DNA of 64,000 nucleotides from Sporosarcina sp. FSL K6-2383 (GCF_038618305.1 NZ_CP152017.1:2085501-2149500), one strand, 5' to 3'. Positions 51,613 to 61,890 are shown, numbered from the stretch's first letter. Numbers and translations are program-made. Notes: generated from the letters alone by a model not told the origin.

Positions 51613-53445
51613 ATGACTCTTCAAGTAATGAATAGTCCGTTTAACGAGCAGCAGGTGGAACTTCTCAATCAGTTGTTGCCAGCATTAACGGAAACCCAGC
51701 AAATTTGGTTGGGCGGCTATTTAAGTGCCCGACAAATTGGGCAACAAACAGCCGAGTCTTCAAGTAGTACAGCTGTTTTAGAGGCTCAGGAAATTGTCAA
51801 AAAGGTCAGTACGAAAGAGGTAACGATTCTTTTTGGTTCACAGACAGGCAATTCGCAGGCGCTTGCAGGCAAGTTGACAAAAAATTTACAAGCAGAGAAT
51901 TTTAAGGTTACACTAACGTCAATGAGTGACTTCAAGACGAATAGCTTAAAGAAAATCGACAATTTACTGCTGATTGTCAGTACGCAAGGAGAAGGGGATC
52001 CACCAGATACAGCGTTGCCTTTTTATGAATTTCTTTTGGGTAATCGTGCGCCTAAGTTAGAAAATCTCCAATATTCTGTCCTCGCTTTAGGAGATAGCTC
52101 ATATGATTATTTCTGTCACACGGGAAAAGAGTTTGATGAGCGTTTACTCGAATTAGGCGCGAAACAACTGACCCCACGTATCGATTGTGATCTAGACTTC
52201 GATGAACCGGCGGAGGAGTGGTTTGCAACTATTTTATTAGAGTTAAATGACCTGCAAGGCAGTCAATCGACGACTAATCACCCCGGTACGAGTAGTTTAG
52301 GAGCAATAGAGCAGGAAGAGTACTCACGTACAAATCCATTCCGTGCAGAAATCCTTGAAAACTTAAACTTGAATGGACGCGGCTCGAATAAGGAAACACG
52401 CCATATTGAATTGTCATTGGAGGGCTCAAATTTACAATTTGAACCTGGCGACAGCTTAGGTATCTATCCGCAAAATGAGCCTGAGCTAGTTGATGCCTTA
52501 ATCGCAGAATTGGATTGGAATGCTGAAGACCCTGTTGCGGTCAACCGACAAGGAACTTTCCGTCCATTACGTGAAGCGCTACTATCTAACTTTGAAATTA
52601 CGGTGCTCACAAAGCCATTGCTACAAAAGCTAGCAGAGTTAACTTCACATATTGCTTTTAAGGAACTAATAGCAGATGGTAAGGAGCAACAATTGAAAGA
52701 CTATATATACGGTCGTGATTTGTTGGATGTTGTTCGTGATTTTGGACCATGGGAAGTTCCTGCACGTGAATTTATCGCAATATTACGCAAGATGCCTGCG
52801 CGTCTTTATTCAATCGCGAGTAGTCTAAAAGCCAATCCAGATGAAGTACATTTGACAATAGGAACAGTTCGTTATGAAGCACATGGTCGCGGGCGACTTG
52901 GCGTTTGCTCAGGTGAATTTGCGCTACGTGCACAAGCTGGTGATCGTTTACCTGTTTATGTGCAAAGCAATCAAAACTTTAGATTACCAGCAGATCCTAA
53001 CACACCGATGATTATGATTGGGCCGGGAACTGGTATTGCTCCGTTTCGAGCATTCTTGGAAGAGCGCGAGGAGATTGGCGCTGAAGGGAAAACGTGGTTA
53101 TTTTTTGGCGATCAGCATTATGTGACGGACTTCCTGTATCAGACGGAATGGCAACGTTGGGCGAAAGATGGCGTCTTGACACAAATAGATGTTGCATTTT
53201 CACGTGATACAGATGAGAAAGTTTATGTACAACACCGCATGCTAGAGAAAAGTCAGGAACTTTTCGAGTGGTTAGAAGAGGGAGCAGTTATTTACGTTTG
53301 TGGTGATGAAAAGCATATGGCCGCAGATGTCCATGATACATTGGAAACGATTTTGCAAGATGAAGGCGGCTTGAATGCCAAGGAAGCTGCGGATTATTTA
53401 GCAGAGATGCAACAACAAAAACGCTATCAGCGAGATGTATATTGA
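51613..53445 (+). CDS. cysJ: Sulfite reductase flavoprotein subunit
   Basis: This 610-residue diflavin reductase carries electrons from NADPH to CysI. The FMN flavodoxin domain (about 75-220) has VTILFGSQTGNSQALAGKL and LIVSTQGEGDPPDTALPFYE. The FAD/NADPH part has RLYSIASSLKANPDEVHLTI, GRLGVCSGEFA, MIGPGTGIAPFRAFLEERE and YVCGDEKHMAADVHDTLETI. GAGGTGG lies 5 bases before the ATG at 51613. Confidence 0.95.
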   Translation: MTLQVMNSPFNEQQVELLNQLLPALTETQQIWLGGYLSARQIGQQTAESSSSTAVLEAQEIVKKVSTKEVTILFGSQTGNSQALAGKLTKNLQAENFKVTLTSMSDFKTNSLKKIDNLLLIVSTQGEGDPPDTALPFYEFLLGNRAPKLENLQYSVLALGDSSYDYFCHTGKEFDERLLELGAKQLTPRIDCDLDFDEPAEEWFATILLELNDLQGSQSTTNHPGTSSLGAIEQEEYSRTNPFRAEILENLNLNGRGSNKETRHIELSLEGSNLQFEPGDSLGIYPQNEPELVDALIAELDWNAEDPVAVNRQGTFRPLREALLSNFEITVLTKPLLQKLAELTSHIAFKELIADGKEQQLKDYIYGRDLLDVVRDFGPWEVPAREFIAILRKMPARLYSIASSLKANPDEVHLTIGTVRYEAHGRGRLGVCSGEFALRAQAGDRLPVYVQSNQNFRLPADPNTPMIMIGPGTGIAPFRAFLEEREEIGAEGKTWLFFGDQHYVTDFLYQTEWQRWAKDGVLTQIDVAFSRDTDEKVYVQHRMLEKSQELFEWLEEGAVIYVCGDEKHMAADVHDTLETILQDEGGLNAKEAADYLAEMQQQKRYQRDVY

Positions 53446-53470
53446 GTGTAGTGTGAAGGGAGCAAGCTAG

Positions 53471-55210
53471 ATGACGAAAAAAATCGTACTGCCGCCGCAA
53501 GAAGGTAAACCGAGTGATGTCGAGCGGATTAAGCTAGAAAGTAACTATTTACGGGGATCACTTGCAGAATCGCTTGTAGAACAAATCAGCTCAGGTATTA
53601 ATGATGATGATAATCGGCTGATGAAATTCCATGGTAGCTATTTACAAGATGATCGTGATTTACGCAACGAGCGCCAGCGCCAAAAGTTAGAGCCTGCGTA
53701 TCAATTTATGGTGCGTGTGCGTGCACCAGGTGGGATTGCTACACCGGCACAATGGCTGGTCATGGATGACGTTGCCAATAAATATGGCAATAGTACATTG
53801 AAATTAACGACGCGCCAATCATTCCAAATGCATGGTATTTTAAAGTGGAATATGAAGAAAAATATTCAGGAAATTAACGCATCTTTGATGGATACGTTAG
53901 CAGCTTGCGGCGATGTTAACCGTAATGTCATGTGTAATCCGAACCCTTATCAATCAGACATTCATGCAGAAGTGTATAAATTATCTGCTGAATTAAGTGA
54001 ATACCTATCTCCACGGACACAAGCGTATCATGAAATTTGGTTGGATGGCGAAAAAGTGGTCAAAAGTCAAGAGGTAGAAGTCGAGCCGATGTACGGTGAG
54101 CTGTATTTACCACGTAAATTTAAAATAGGCTTGGCGATTCCACCTAATAATGATATCGATGTATTTTCACAGGATCTAGGTTTGATTGCTATTTTAGAAG
54201 AGGATAAGTTAGTAGGCTTCAATATTGCAGTTGGCGGCGGTATGGGGATGACGCATGGAGATACAGCGACTTATCCGCAACTGGCGCGAGTCATTGGCTT
54301 CTGTACGCCCGATAAAATTATTGAAGTCGCAGAAAAAGTAATTACAATTCAGCGCGATTATGGTAATCGTTCTGTCCGAAAAAATGCTCGTTTTAAGTAT
54401 ACGGTCGATGCTAAAGGGTTGGAGTGGATTGCAAATGAGCTCAATAACCGTTTAGGCTGGGATCTTGAGGCGGCACGTGCTTATCACTTTGAGCATAATG
54501 GTGATCGCTACGGTTGGATTAAAGGCAATGATGGCAAATGGCATTATACGCTGTTTATCGAAAATGGTCGCGTTCGTGACACGGGTGATTATCCATTAAT
54601 GACGGGTCTACGCGAAATTGCTAAAATCCATACGGGAGATTTCAGACTGAGCCCAAACCAAAACCTTGTGATTAGCAATGTGACGAGCCAGAAAAAGAAG
54701 AAGATTGTGGAGTTGCTAGAGCTGCATAATATGACGGATGGTGCTCACCATTCTGCCCTGCGACGCAGTTCTATGTCATGTGTTGCATTTCCGACTTGCG
54801 GGCTAGCAATGGCAGAAGCAGAGCGTTATTTACCTGTGCTATTGGACAAAATCGATGTCATTATAGATGAATCGGGCTTACGGGACAAAGAGATTATTAT
54901 TCGCATGTCAGGATGCCCGAATGGTTGTTCGCGTCCAGCGTTAGGGGAAATTGCTTTTATAGGAAAAGCCCCTGGCAAATACAATATGTATTTAGGTGCA
55001 GGTTTTGCCGGAGATCGCTTGAACAAAATCTATCGTGAAAATATTGGGGAGGAAGAGATTTTGGCTATCCTTCAAGTATTGCTAACCCAATATGCTAAAG
55101 AAAGATTGGAAGGCGAGCATTTTGGTGACTTCGTTATCCGTGCTGGCCATGTTAAAGCTGTTCATAATGGAATGGATTTTCATGATGAGGTAGTTAGTAC
55201 AAATGCGTAG
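53471..55210 (+). CDS. cysI: Sulfite reductase hemoprotein subunit
   Basis: This 579-residue protein reduces sulfite to sulfide using siroheme and a coupled [4Fe-4S] cluster. The cluster ligands are in [20 protein letters not shown] (CxxxxxC) and [20 protein letters not shown] (CxxxC). The substrate-binding basic motif [20 protein letters not shown] is present. AAGGGAGCAAG lies upstream; it starts 26 bases after cysJ. Confidence 0.96.
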   Translation: MTKKIVLPPQEGKPSDVERIKLESNYLRGSLAESLVEQISSGINDDDNRLMKFHGSYLQDDRDLRNERQRQKLEPAYQFMVRVRAPGGIATPAQWLVMDDVANKYGNSTLKLTTRQSFQMHGILKWNMKKNIQEINASLMDTLAACGDVNRNVMCNPNPYQSDIHAEVYKLSAELSEYLSPRTQAYHEIWLDGEKVVKSQEVEVEPMYGELYLPRKFKIGLAIPPNNDIDVFSQDLGLIAILEEDKLVGFNIAVGGGMGMTHGDTATYPQLARVIGFCTPDKIIEVAEKVITIQRDYGNRSVRKNARFKYTVDAKGLEWIANELNNRLGWDLEAARAYHFEHNGDRYGWIKGNDGKWHYTLFIENGRVRDTGDYPLMTGLREIAKIHTGDFRLSPNQNLVISNVTSQKKKKIVELLELHNMTDGAHHSALRRSSMSCVAFPTCGLAMAEAERYLPVLLDKIDVIIDESGLRDKEIIIRMSGCPNGCSRPALGEIAFIGKAPGKYNMYLGAGFAGDRLNKIYRENIGEEEILAILQVLLTQYAKERLEGEHFGDFVIRAGHVKAVHNGMDFHDEVVSTNA

Positions 55211-55249
55211 TTCGTTATCGTAACTCTGCAACGATAGGTGGCTTTAGTA

Positions 55250-55888
55250 ATGGGAACATATCCAATGATGTTGAATATGAAAAACAAAGCAGCTGTCGTT
55301 GTAGGGGGCGGCATCATTGCTTATCGGAAGACGCTTAGCTTATTGCAAGCGGGGGCTCATGTAACAGTAATTAGCCCTGCCCTTCATTCGAAAATGGAGG
55401 AATTGTTTTTGAACGATCAAATTACGTGGAAGAATAAAGTTTATGAGCCAGGGGATCTCCAACTAGCCGTTGTGGTTATTGCCGCAACGAATCAGTCGCA
55501 TGTCAATGAGCTTGTTGCCTCGTCAGCTGGGGAACATCAGCTTGTTAATGTCGTGGATAGTCAGACGTTAAGTGATTTTCAAGTACCTGCCAAGCTAGAG
55601 CGTGGTCATTTAACCATTACTGTAGCAACCAACGGGGCTAGTCCTACATTGGCAAGAGTTATTCGTGATGAGTTGTTTGAAAAATATGACGACTCATATA
55701 AGGCTTATTTAGATTTCCTTGCACTAGCCCGTGATCGAGTGAAAAATACTGTAGTTGACGAACAAACGAAGCTACGTCTATTGAAAGTTGTTACAGACGA
55801 AACGTATCGACAATCACATAATATGCAGCAAGTGTTTCTTGAGATGCTAGGTGACTTTGAAAAAAAGAGTCATCATCAGCTTATTTGA
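55250..55888 (+). CDS. sirC: Precorrin-2 dehydrogenase
   Basis: This 212-residue protein (B. subtilis YlnF type) oxidises precorrin-2 to sirohydrochlorin with NAD. MKNKAAVVVGGGIIAYRKTL is the Rossmann loop, followed by LERGHLTITVATNGASPTLA. It completes the three-step siroheme set with sumT and sirB. The ATG at 55250 has AGGTGG 8 bases upstream; a GTG at 55238 overlaps that site. It is the last gene of the cysH operon. Confidence 0.93.
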   Translation: MGTYPMMLNMKNKAAVVVGGGIIAYRKTLSLLQAGAHVTVISPALHSKMEELFLNDQITWKNKVYEPGDLQLAVVVIAATNQSHVNELVASSAGEHQLVNVVDSQTLSDFQVPAKLERGHLTITVATNGASPTLARVIRDELFEKYDDSYKAYLDFLALARDRVKNTVVDEQTKLRLLKVVTDETYRQSHNMQQVFLEMLGDFEKKSHHQLI

Positions 55889-55908
55889 ATCTGACTACCT
55901 TCTATATA

Positions 55909-55952
55909 TAGCCGGTTTACATGGTGAAATTCGATACCAAGTAAACCGGCTA
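55909..55952 (+). terminator. Terminator of the cysH operon
   Basis: TAGCCGGTTTAC (55909-55920) and GTAAACCGGCTA (55941-55952) are perfect arms, followed by TTCGTGATT, a weak T-run. Confidence 0.65.
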
Positions 55953-56069
55953 TTCGTGATTCAAATTCTTCCTTGCGTAATTGATTTATAGTGAACTGAA
56001 AAGGTAGGAATTAAGTGCATTGATTTGTTATAATAAAAAGATAACGATAAGTTTGAAAGGATGATGGCG

Positions 56070-56999
56070 ATGAGAGTCGTAAATAATATAGCTGAACTGA
56101 TTGGTCATACACCATTAGTCAGATTGAATCGAATTGCAGATCCTAATGGGGCGGCTGTCTATGTAAAGTTGGAATATTTTAATCCGAGTAAAAGTGTGAA
56201 GGACCGAGCAGCCTTTAATATGATTGTTGAAGCAGAAAAAAGTGGGCAATTGACGGCCGGTGCTACGATTATTGAACCGACTTCGGGCAATACTGGAATT
56301 GGTTTAGCGATGAATGCAGCAGCGAGGGGCTATCGAGCAATTTTTGTCATGCCGGATAATGCAACAATCGAACGTATAAATTTGATGAAGGCATATGGTG
56401 CGGAGGTTGTTCTGACACCAAGTGAAGAAAGAATGCCGGGAGCCATTGCCAAGGCTAATGAATTAGCTTCACAAATTGACAATAGTTTCATTCCAATGCA
56501 ATTTGAAAATGCAGCTAATCCAGACGCGCATCGGACGACAACGGCTATGGAAATTATTGAAGCCTTGGCATCTGTGAACCGAACACTGACCGCCTTTGTC
56601 TGTACATCAGGAACAGGTGGCACGGTGACGGGGACGGGTGAAGCGTTGAAAGAACATGATGCCAGTATTACTGTTCATGTTGTGGAGCCTGCCGGGTCAC
56701 CGGTTTTATCAGGCGGAGAGCCAGGCAAACATAAACTTGTTGGGACAAGTCCTGGCTTTATCCCTTCTGTGTTAAACACGGAGATCTACGATGAGATATT
56801 CCAGATTAAAGACGAGGAAGCATATGCTACTGTACGTAGTGCTGCTGTACAGGAGGGGGTTCTCATCGGTCCTTCCGGAGGGGCCTCTATTTACGCCGCT
56901 CTAGCCGTTGCTAAACGGTTGACGCCGAATGATACGGTTGTCTGCATTGCACCGGATTCTGGTGAACGATACTTATCAAGTGATTTATTTACAACTTGA
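56070..56999 (+). CDS. cysK: Cysteine synthase (O-acetylserine sulfhydrylase)
   Basis: This 309-residue PLP enzyme joins sulfide to O-acetylserine. It has NNIAELIGHTPLVRLNRIAD, the PLP Lys in YFNPSKSVKDRAAFNMI, EPTSGNTGIGLAMNAAARGY, and the phosphate loop VCTSGTGGTVTGTGEAL. It uses the sulfide made by the operon just upstream. The ATG at 56070 has AAAGG 9 bases upstream; two earlier ATGs at 56061 and 56064 are also in frame. A related thiocysteine or cystathionine synthase specificity cannot be excluded. Confidence 0.93.
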   Translation: MRVVNNIAELIGHTPLVRLNRIADPNGAAVYVKLEYFNPSKSVKDRAAFNMIVEAEKSGQLTAGATIIEPTSGNTGIGLAMNAAARGYRAIFVMPDNATIERINLMKAYGAEVVLTPSEERMPGAIAKANELASQIDNSFIPMQFENAANPDAHRTTTAMEIIEALASVNRTLTAFVCTSGTGGTVTGTGEALKEHDASITVHVVEPAGSPVLSGGEPGKHKLVGTSPGFIPSVLNTEIYDEIFQIKDEEAYATVRSAAVQEGVLIGPSGGASIYAALAVAKRLTPNDTVVCIAPDSGERYLSSDLFTT

Positions 57000-57004
57000 A
57001 ATCG

Positions 57005-57043
57005 GAACCTTTTGCCTTAAAAATAGGGCGAAGGGTTTTTTCA
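57005..57043 (+). terminator. Terminator of cysK
   Basis: AACCTTTTGCCTTA (57005-57018) pairs with TAGGGCGAAGGGTT, including G-U pairs, then TTTTC. Confidence 0.7.
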
Positions 57044-57122
57044 TAATACAGAAAAATGATTGCATAGGTATTTTTAGAAGCGTATATTTAGGAAGTGTTT
57101 ATTAAATGGCTGGAGGTATTAT

Positions 57123-58331
57123 GTGAGAAGTAAATTTAATGTAGTAACATCTACAATTCTGGCTAGTGTTTTTATTGCTAGATTTGGAACATTTTTAGTA
57201 CTGCCTTATCTTACTCTGTTTTTGTTAGAAGATTTTCGTTACACAGGTATTCAGATAGGGACGATTATTTCTACACTGGCACTTTCTAGGTTGATTGTTA
57301 GTTTCTTTATTGGGCCATACATAGATAAATATCCAAAAAACAAGGTTATCCTTATTGGCTTGCTAGCTTATTTTGGTAGTTATGTGTATTTTCCTTTTAT
57401 TGATCAGTATACTGGATTTATTGTGTTTGCGGCTATCCTAGGTTTTGGTCAAGCCGTTGTAGAGCCGACATATCGTGTGTTACTAAGTTTTTATACGGAA
57501 CCTGAAAACAGGAAGTTTATTTTTAATATTCGCTACTTCCTAATCAATATTTCGGCTGCGATAGCTCCACTTACATCTGTTTTCTTTCAGCAATTTGGTA
57601 CTGATTTATTATTTTTTACAGTTGGTTTTATTTTTCTTATTAATATCTTTACGTTTACAATTTTATTTAAAAAATATCCTATTGAAAAAGTGCCAGAGAA
57701 ATCAGGTAAAGTATCCATTTTTCAATCATTTTATGTTTTTAGGAAGGACTACGGATTTACTATTTTTATAGTTGCTTTAATATTTATTAGCTTTGGTTAC
57801 AGCCAATTTGATTCCACGTTTAGTCAGTTTTTAGGGATTACATTTGACTATGAACTTGCATTGAAATATTTTGCTTGGCTCATTACAACGAATGCTATTA
57901 CTGTACTTGTTATTCAATACTTTGTTTATAGATTAGGTGAAGTCATTAGTACAACTACATGTTTAATCATTGGAAGTTTATGTTTATCGTTAGGATTGTT
58001 TTTATTTGGTCAAAGCGAAAGTATTGTACTTCTGATTTTTTCAATGGTTATTTTTACAGCAGGGGAAGTACTAGTGTTTACGATGGTCGATGTGCATATT
58101 GATGAAATTTGTGAGGATCATGAAAAAGGTACGTATTTTGCATTGTCTGGCGTAAGCTCGCTTGGTAAAATTGCGGGACCTAGTTTAGGCGGCTTTCTAT
58201 TGGATAGTTTTGGTGCAGGTGCAATGGTATTTATTGTTATAAGTGTAATTACTGTATTATCAGTTCCGTTCTTTTATTTAAGTAATAAAGTGTTGAATAA
58301 TAAGACCCATAAGACGTTGGAGAAGCACTAA
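57123..58331 (+). CDS. MFS transporter
   Basis: This 402-residue protein has 12 predicted membrane segments and the loop 2-3 motif FFIGPYIDKYPKNKVILIGL. The residues MVDVHIDEICEDHEKGTYFA and LSGVSSLGKIAGPSLGGFLL resemble the YttB/MdtH-like multidrug branch. The substrate is unknown. The start is GTG at 57123 with GGAGG 6 bases upstream. It lies between sulfur genes, but a sulfur role is only suggested by position. Confidence 0.85.
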   Translation: MRSKFNVVTSTILASVFIARFGTFLVLPYLTLFLLEDFRYTGIQIGTIISTLALSRLIVSFFIGPYIDKYPKNKVILIGLLAYFGSYVYFPFIDQYTGFIVFAAILGFGQAVVEPTYRVLLSFYTEPENRKFIFNIRYFLINISAAIAPLTSVFFQQFGTDLLFFTVGFIFLINIFTFTILFKKYPIEKVPEKSGKVSIFQSFYVFRKDYGFTIFIVALIFISFGYSQFDSTFSQFLGITFDYELALKYFAWLITTNAITVLVIQYFVYRLGEVISTTTCLIIGSLCLSLGLFLFGQSESIVLLIFSMVIFTAGEVLVFTMVDVHIDEICEDHEKGTYFALSGVSSLGKIAGPSLGGFLLDSFGAGAMVFIVISVITVLSVPFFYLSNKVLNNKTHKTLEKH

Positions 58332-58424
58332 ACAGTGTTTTTCTAGCGTCTTTTGTGTTTACGTATAAATTTATCTAGATTTCTTTTATGATTCAAAAAA
58401 TATAGAAGGTTTTAAGAATAATAG

Positions 58425-58454
58425 TTGACAAACGGTATGGAAGTAAGCGATTAT
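58425..58454 (+). promoter_or_regulatory. Promoter of the sulfonate-type ABC operon
   Basis: TTGACA (58425-58430), 18 bases, GATTAT (58449-58454), with TATATA overlapping. It lies 60 bases upstream of the ATPase gene. Confidence 0.5.
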
Positions 58455-58513
58455 ATACAAAAGATATAAAACATATCAATTTAGTTGGTATTGAAAAGGG
58501 AAGGAGAATTCCT

Positions 58514-59356
58514 ATGTATTTAACAATTGATGGCATTGAAAAAAGTTTTCCGCATGCTGAAACAGGGCAAGTGAAAGTGCTGGATAATATCCAGTTAGAG
58601 GTGGAAAAAGGTCAGTTCATTTCGATTGTTGGTCCATCTGGCTGTGGAAAGTCAACGCTACTATATCTCATTGCAGGCCTTGAAAAGGCTGACAAAGGTG
58701 AAATTCGAATTGAGGGAAAGAAAGTGACAGATGCAGGACCTGATCGCGTCGTTGTTTTCCAAGAAGCTGGGCTATTCCCGTGGCTTACTGTTTTGGATAA
58801 TGTGACATATGGTCTGTTGTTGAAAGGGATGGCTAAAAACGAAGCACAGGATAAAGCGAAAGATATGTTGAAAATGGTGCATTTGAGTAATTATATTGAT
58901 GCCTATCCTCATCAGCTTTCAGGCGGCATGAAGCAGCGTGTGTCCATTGCTCGTGCGCTCGTTATGGAACCAGCAGTCTTATTGATGGATGAACCCTTTG
59001 CAGCTCTTGATGAACAAACGAGAATGGTCTTGCATCATGAATTGCTTGAAATATGGCGGAAAACGAAAGTGACGATTTTTTTCATCACACATAATATACG
59101 TGAAGCGGTTTTATTATCTGAAAAAATTGTTGTTTTTGAAACACGGCCTGGAAAAATTAAATCGACGCATACGATAAAAACGTCAACAGATGGTGTCACG
59201 CCAAATGACGTGACATTTCGTTTAGAGAAGGTCATCTTGGCGGAGTTACAGGGTGAAATAGAGAAAGTGTTAAAGGAGGAAATGGGGGATGACTACATTT
59301 TTGAGACGGACCCTCTTCATCGGGCTACTAGCGGTGATATGGGAAGTAACATCTAG
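58514..59356 (+). CDS. ABC transporter ATPase, SsuB/TauB-like
   Basis: This 280-residue ATPase of the nitrate/sulfonate/taurine group has Walker A VGPSGCGKSTLLYLIAGLEK, signature YPHQLSGGMKQRVSIARALV, Walker B AVLLMDEPFAALDEQTRMV and the switch His in TIFFITHNIREAVLLSE. AAGGAGA lies upstream. Its last 68 bases overlap the permease gene in another frame, so the C-terminal tail (GDDYIFETDPLHRATSGDMG) is shaped by two genes at once. Confidence 0.92.
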   Translation: MYLTIDGIEKSFPHAETGQVKVLDNIQLEVEKGQFISIVGPSGCGKSTLLYLIAGLEKADKGEIRIEGKKVTDAGPDRVVVFQEAGLFPWLTVLDNVTYGLLLKGMAKNEAQDKAKDMLKMVHLSNYIDAYPHQLSGGMKQRVSIARALVMEPAVLLMDEPFAALDEQTRMVLHHELLEIWRKTKVTIFFITHNIREAVLLSEKIVVFETRPGKIKSTHTIKTSTDGVTPNDVTFRLEKVILAELQGEIEKVLKEEMGDDYIFETDPLHRATSGDMGSNI

Positions 59357-60041
59357 ATTATCAAGCTTGCCTGATTTTATGTTTCCAACGCTAACCCAGG
59401 TCCTTCAAACGCTTTTTTCAGGAATCATTAGTGGGCAAATCACGGTAGCTATTGTCACCAGTATGATTCGACTACTGATTGGGTTTTCGATTGCCGTAGT
59501 CATAGGTGTATTTCTAGGTTACTTAATTTGGCGTTCTAAGCTAGTCGAGGATACACTCGGATTTTTAATAACAGCTCTTCAATCCATTCCAAGTATTGTG
59601 TGGTTTCCACTCGCCATTATTTGGTTTGGTTTAAATAACTTTTCGATTTTGTTTATCGTTACAATTGGAGCCACATGGACGATGACGATTAGTGCGACAA
59701 GTGGTTTTAAAAATGTACCAGCATTGTATCAGCGGGTTGCCAAAACATTAGGGTCAAGTGGCTTTCATTTTTTACGAACAGTAATTTTGCCTGCCTCCGT
59801 ACCACAAATTATATCAGGTTTACGAATTGCCTGGGCATTTTCATGGCGTGCGTTAATGGCTGGTGAGCTTCTAGGTGGTGGAGGCGGTTTAGGCCACCTA
59901 CTTGAAACTGGAAGGTCGCTTGGTCAGATGGATTTAGTCATTTCTGTCATGATTATCATTGGTGTTATCGGTACCATTATGGATAATCTAGTATTCTTAC
60001 GATTAGAGCGTAATGTTCAGAAGAAGTGGGGAATTAGTTGA
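59289..60041 (+). CDS. ABC transporter permease, SsuC/TauC-like
   Basis: This 250-residue permease has about six helices and the EAA-type loop GATWTMTISATSGFKNVPAL then VAKTLGSSGFHFLRTVILPA. The start at 59289 has GGAGG and GGGGG just upstream, inside the ATPase gene. MTTFLRRTLFIGLLAVIWEV is a normal N-terminus for the family, so the long overlap looks real. Confidence 0.9.
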   Translation: MTTFLRRTLFIGLLAVIWEVTSRLSSLPDFMFPTLTQVLQTLFSGIISGQITVAIVTSMIRLLIGFSIAVVIGVFLGYLIWRSKLVEDTLGFLITALQSIPSIVWFPLAIIWFGLNNFSILFIVTIGATWTMTISATSGFKNVPALYQRVAKTLGSSGFHFLRTVILPASVPQIISGLRIAWAFSWRALMAGELLGGGGGLGHLLETGRSLGQMDLVISVMIIIGVIGTIMDNLVFLRLERNVQKKWGIS

Positions 60042-60068
60042 ATGATACCATTCGGGGGAGAGAGAAAA

Positions 60069-61073
60069 ATGAAGCGTAAATTATGGAGAGTTGGATTTAT
60101 TTCTATACTGGTATTAGCTTTTGCGACAGCATGTGGTAAAGGAAATCAAGGTGCAGCTGGCAGTAAAGAAGTGAATATCGGTTATTTTCCGAACTTAACA
60201 CATATGGCAACAATCGTTGCTTTGGAAAAAGGTTATTTTGCTGAAGAATTCGGTGAAGATATTAAAATTAACACGAAAACAGTGAGTAACGGTGGATTGT
60301 TCACGGAAGCAATGGTGACTAAATCAATTGATGTCGGCACTGTCGGACCGGGTCCATTATTAAACTTATATGTGAAAGATCCGAATTACCATATTATTTC
60401 GGGTGCTGTCAATGGTGGGGCTGTGCTTGTTGCCAGTGAACATAGCAATATTACAGATCTTGCACATTTAGATGGTAAAAAAGTTGCGATTCCTGTCATT
60501 GGTAGTACACAAGACGTCATGCTGCGTAAAGCACTGAATGATGTAGGGTTGAAACCAACATCGAATGGGGGAACAGTTGAATTATTCGCGGCTGCACCTG
60601 CGGATACAGCGACGCTGTTCATTCAAAAATCGGTGGATGCGGCAGCGACGCAAGAGCCATGGGGCTATATTTTAGAAACACAGGCGAATGGTAAGCTATT
60701 GCTAGATTGGGAGTCATTTGCTTGGGGTAAAGAATCGACCAATACAGTTGTTGCGGCTACTAAAAACTTTGTGAGCAATGAGAAGTTTCTAACAGCTTAT
60801 TTAACAGCACATACTAAAGCAGTTAATTTTATTAAACAAAATCCGGAGGAAAGCCAGGAGCTGGTCATTAAACATATTAAGGATTTGACTGGAAAAGAAA
60901 TCAATAAAGAAGAATTACAGGTGGCTTTTTCACATCTTGAAGTAACAACAGCTGTCAATGAGCAGGTCATTCAAGAAATGGCTGATATTAGTAAGGAAGC
61001 TGGCTATGTTCAAAGTAGTGAGATTAAGGGCTTGGTTCAACTGGAACAGTTGAAGGCAATTGAAAAGAAATAA
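60069..61073 (+). CDS. Substrate-binding lipoprotein, SsuA/TauA-like
   Basis: This 334-residue protein starts MKRKLWRVGFISILVLAFAT followed by AC, a lipoprotein signal with the lipobox Cys at residue 22. The NMT1/SsuA-type binding fold is seen in EVNIGYFPNLTHMATIVALE, KSIDVGTVGPGPLLNLYVKD and AAPADTATLFIQKSVDAAAT. It probably captures aliphatic sulfonates, taurine or similar anions. No SsuD/TauD oxygenase is nearby, so the ligand is uncertain. GGGGGAGAGAG lies before the ATG at 60069. Confidence 0.9.
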   Translation: MKRKLWRVGFISILVLAFATACGKGNQGAAGSKEVNIGYFPNLTHMATIVALEKGYFAEEFGEDIKINTKTVSNGGLFTEAMVTKSIDVGTVGPGPLLNLYVKDPNYHIISGAVNGGAVLVASEHSNITDLAHLDGKKVAIPVIGSTQDVMLRKALNDVGLKPTSNGGTVELFAAAPADTATLFIQKSVDAAATQEPWGYILETQANGKLLLDWESFAWGKESTNTVVAATKNFVSNEKFLTAYLTAHTKAVNFIKQNPEESQELVIKHIKDLTGKEINKEELQVAFSHLEVTTAVNEQVIQEMADISKEAGYVQSSEIKGLVQLEQLKAIEKK

Positions 61074-61245
61074 GCTCATCAAAGGGATTAGTAGAGCAGA
61101 AGGTTATAATCGAAATATAAAAATGGTTGAGCAATTAGTGGCAGTAAGGATGTAGAGGTGATTCACTTCTGCATCCTTTTATTTTCGATGAAACTTATTT
61201 ATTCTACTATACGTAGAATAGGTAGTGATAGAGGGGTGTTTGTAT

Positions 61246-61887
61246 ATGAGCGAGGGAAATGAAATATTGGATAAGAAAGAACAACGGAATTTATGGAAGT
61301 CTATTTGGCTGGAACCAAGAGAAACTGTACGCTATGCAATTGACCATAAAACGATGAAGTATGCCCTTATGTTAGTGTTAATTGCTAGTTTGTTTGATGT
61401 ATTGAACGTGATGACGCAAAATAATCTGGACACTACTATTCCAGCATCTGGTTTTATTATCTGGTTGATCGTATTAAGTCCTGTATTAGGATTAATAGGT
61501 TGGTGGATTGGTGCCGGGCTTGCTACGATGGTTGGTACATGGTTTGGCGGTACAGGAACTTTTGCGGAACTGAAAATGGCGTATGCGCTATCATGTATAC
61601 CTGTCATAATCGGAGGACTTATATGGATTCCAGATCTCCTTATACTGGGTAAATCATTATTTTTGGAAGATATTAGTGTCTCAGGTTGGCGGCTAATTTG
61701 GCAATTTTTCAGTGGATTTATTGGTATTGTGATAGGTATATGGAGTTTTATCATTACGGTAATGATTGTTGCGGAAGCACATAGAATATCCGGATGGCGG
61801 GGTTTTTGGACAGTTGTGATTCCATCTGCCTTGATTGTTATTGTGGTATTGATATTCTTTCTACCATTTCTGTTCCTACTATTTTAA
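61246..61887 (+). CDS. Yip1-domain membrane protein
   Basis: This 213-residue protein has a charged N-terminus (EILDKKEQRNLWKSIWLEPR) and about five membrane segments: YALMLVLIASLFDVLNVM, GFIIWLIVLSPVLGLIGWWI, LSCIPVIIGGLIWIPDLLI, LIWQFFSGFIGIVIGIWSFI and VVIPSALIVIVVLIFFLPFL. This is the YIP1 (PF04893) pattern. Function unknown. The ATG at 61246 follows GAGGGGTG; an earlier ATG at 61225 is also in frame. Confidence 0.82.
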   Translation: MSEGNEILDKKEQRNLWKSIWLEPRETVRYAIDHKTMKYALMLVLIASLFDVLNVMTQNNLDTTIPASGFIIWLIVLSPVLGLIGWWIGAGLATMVGTWFGGTGTFAELKMAYALSCIPVIIGGLIWIPDLLILGKSLFLEDISVSGWRLIWQFFSGFIGIVIGIWSFIITVMIVAEAHRISGWRGFWTVVIPSALIVIVVLIFFLPFLFLLF

Positions 61888-61890
61888 CGT

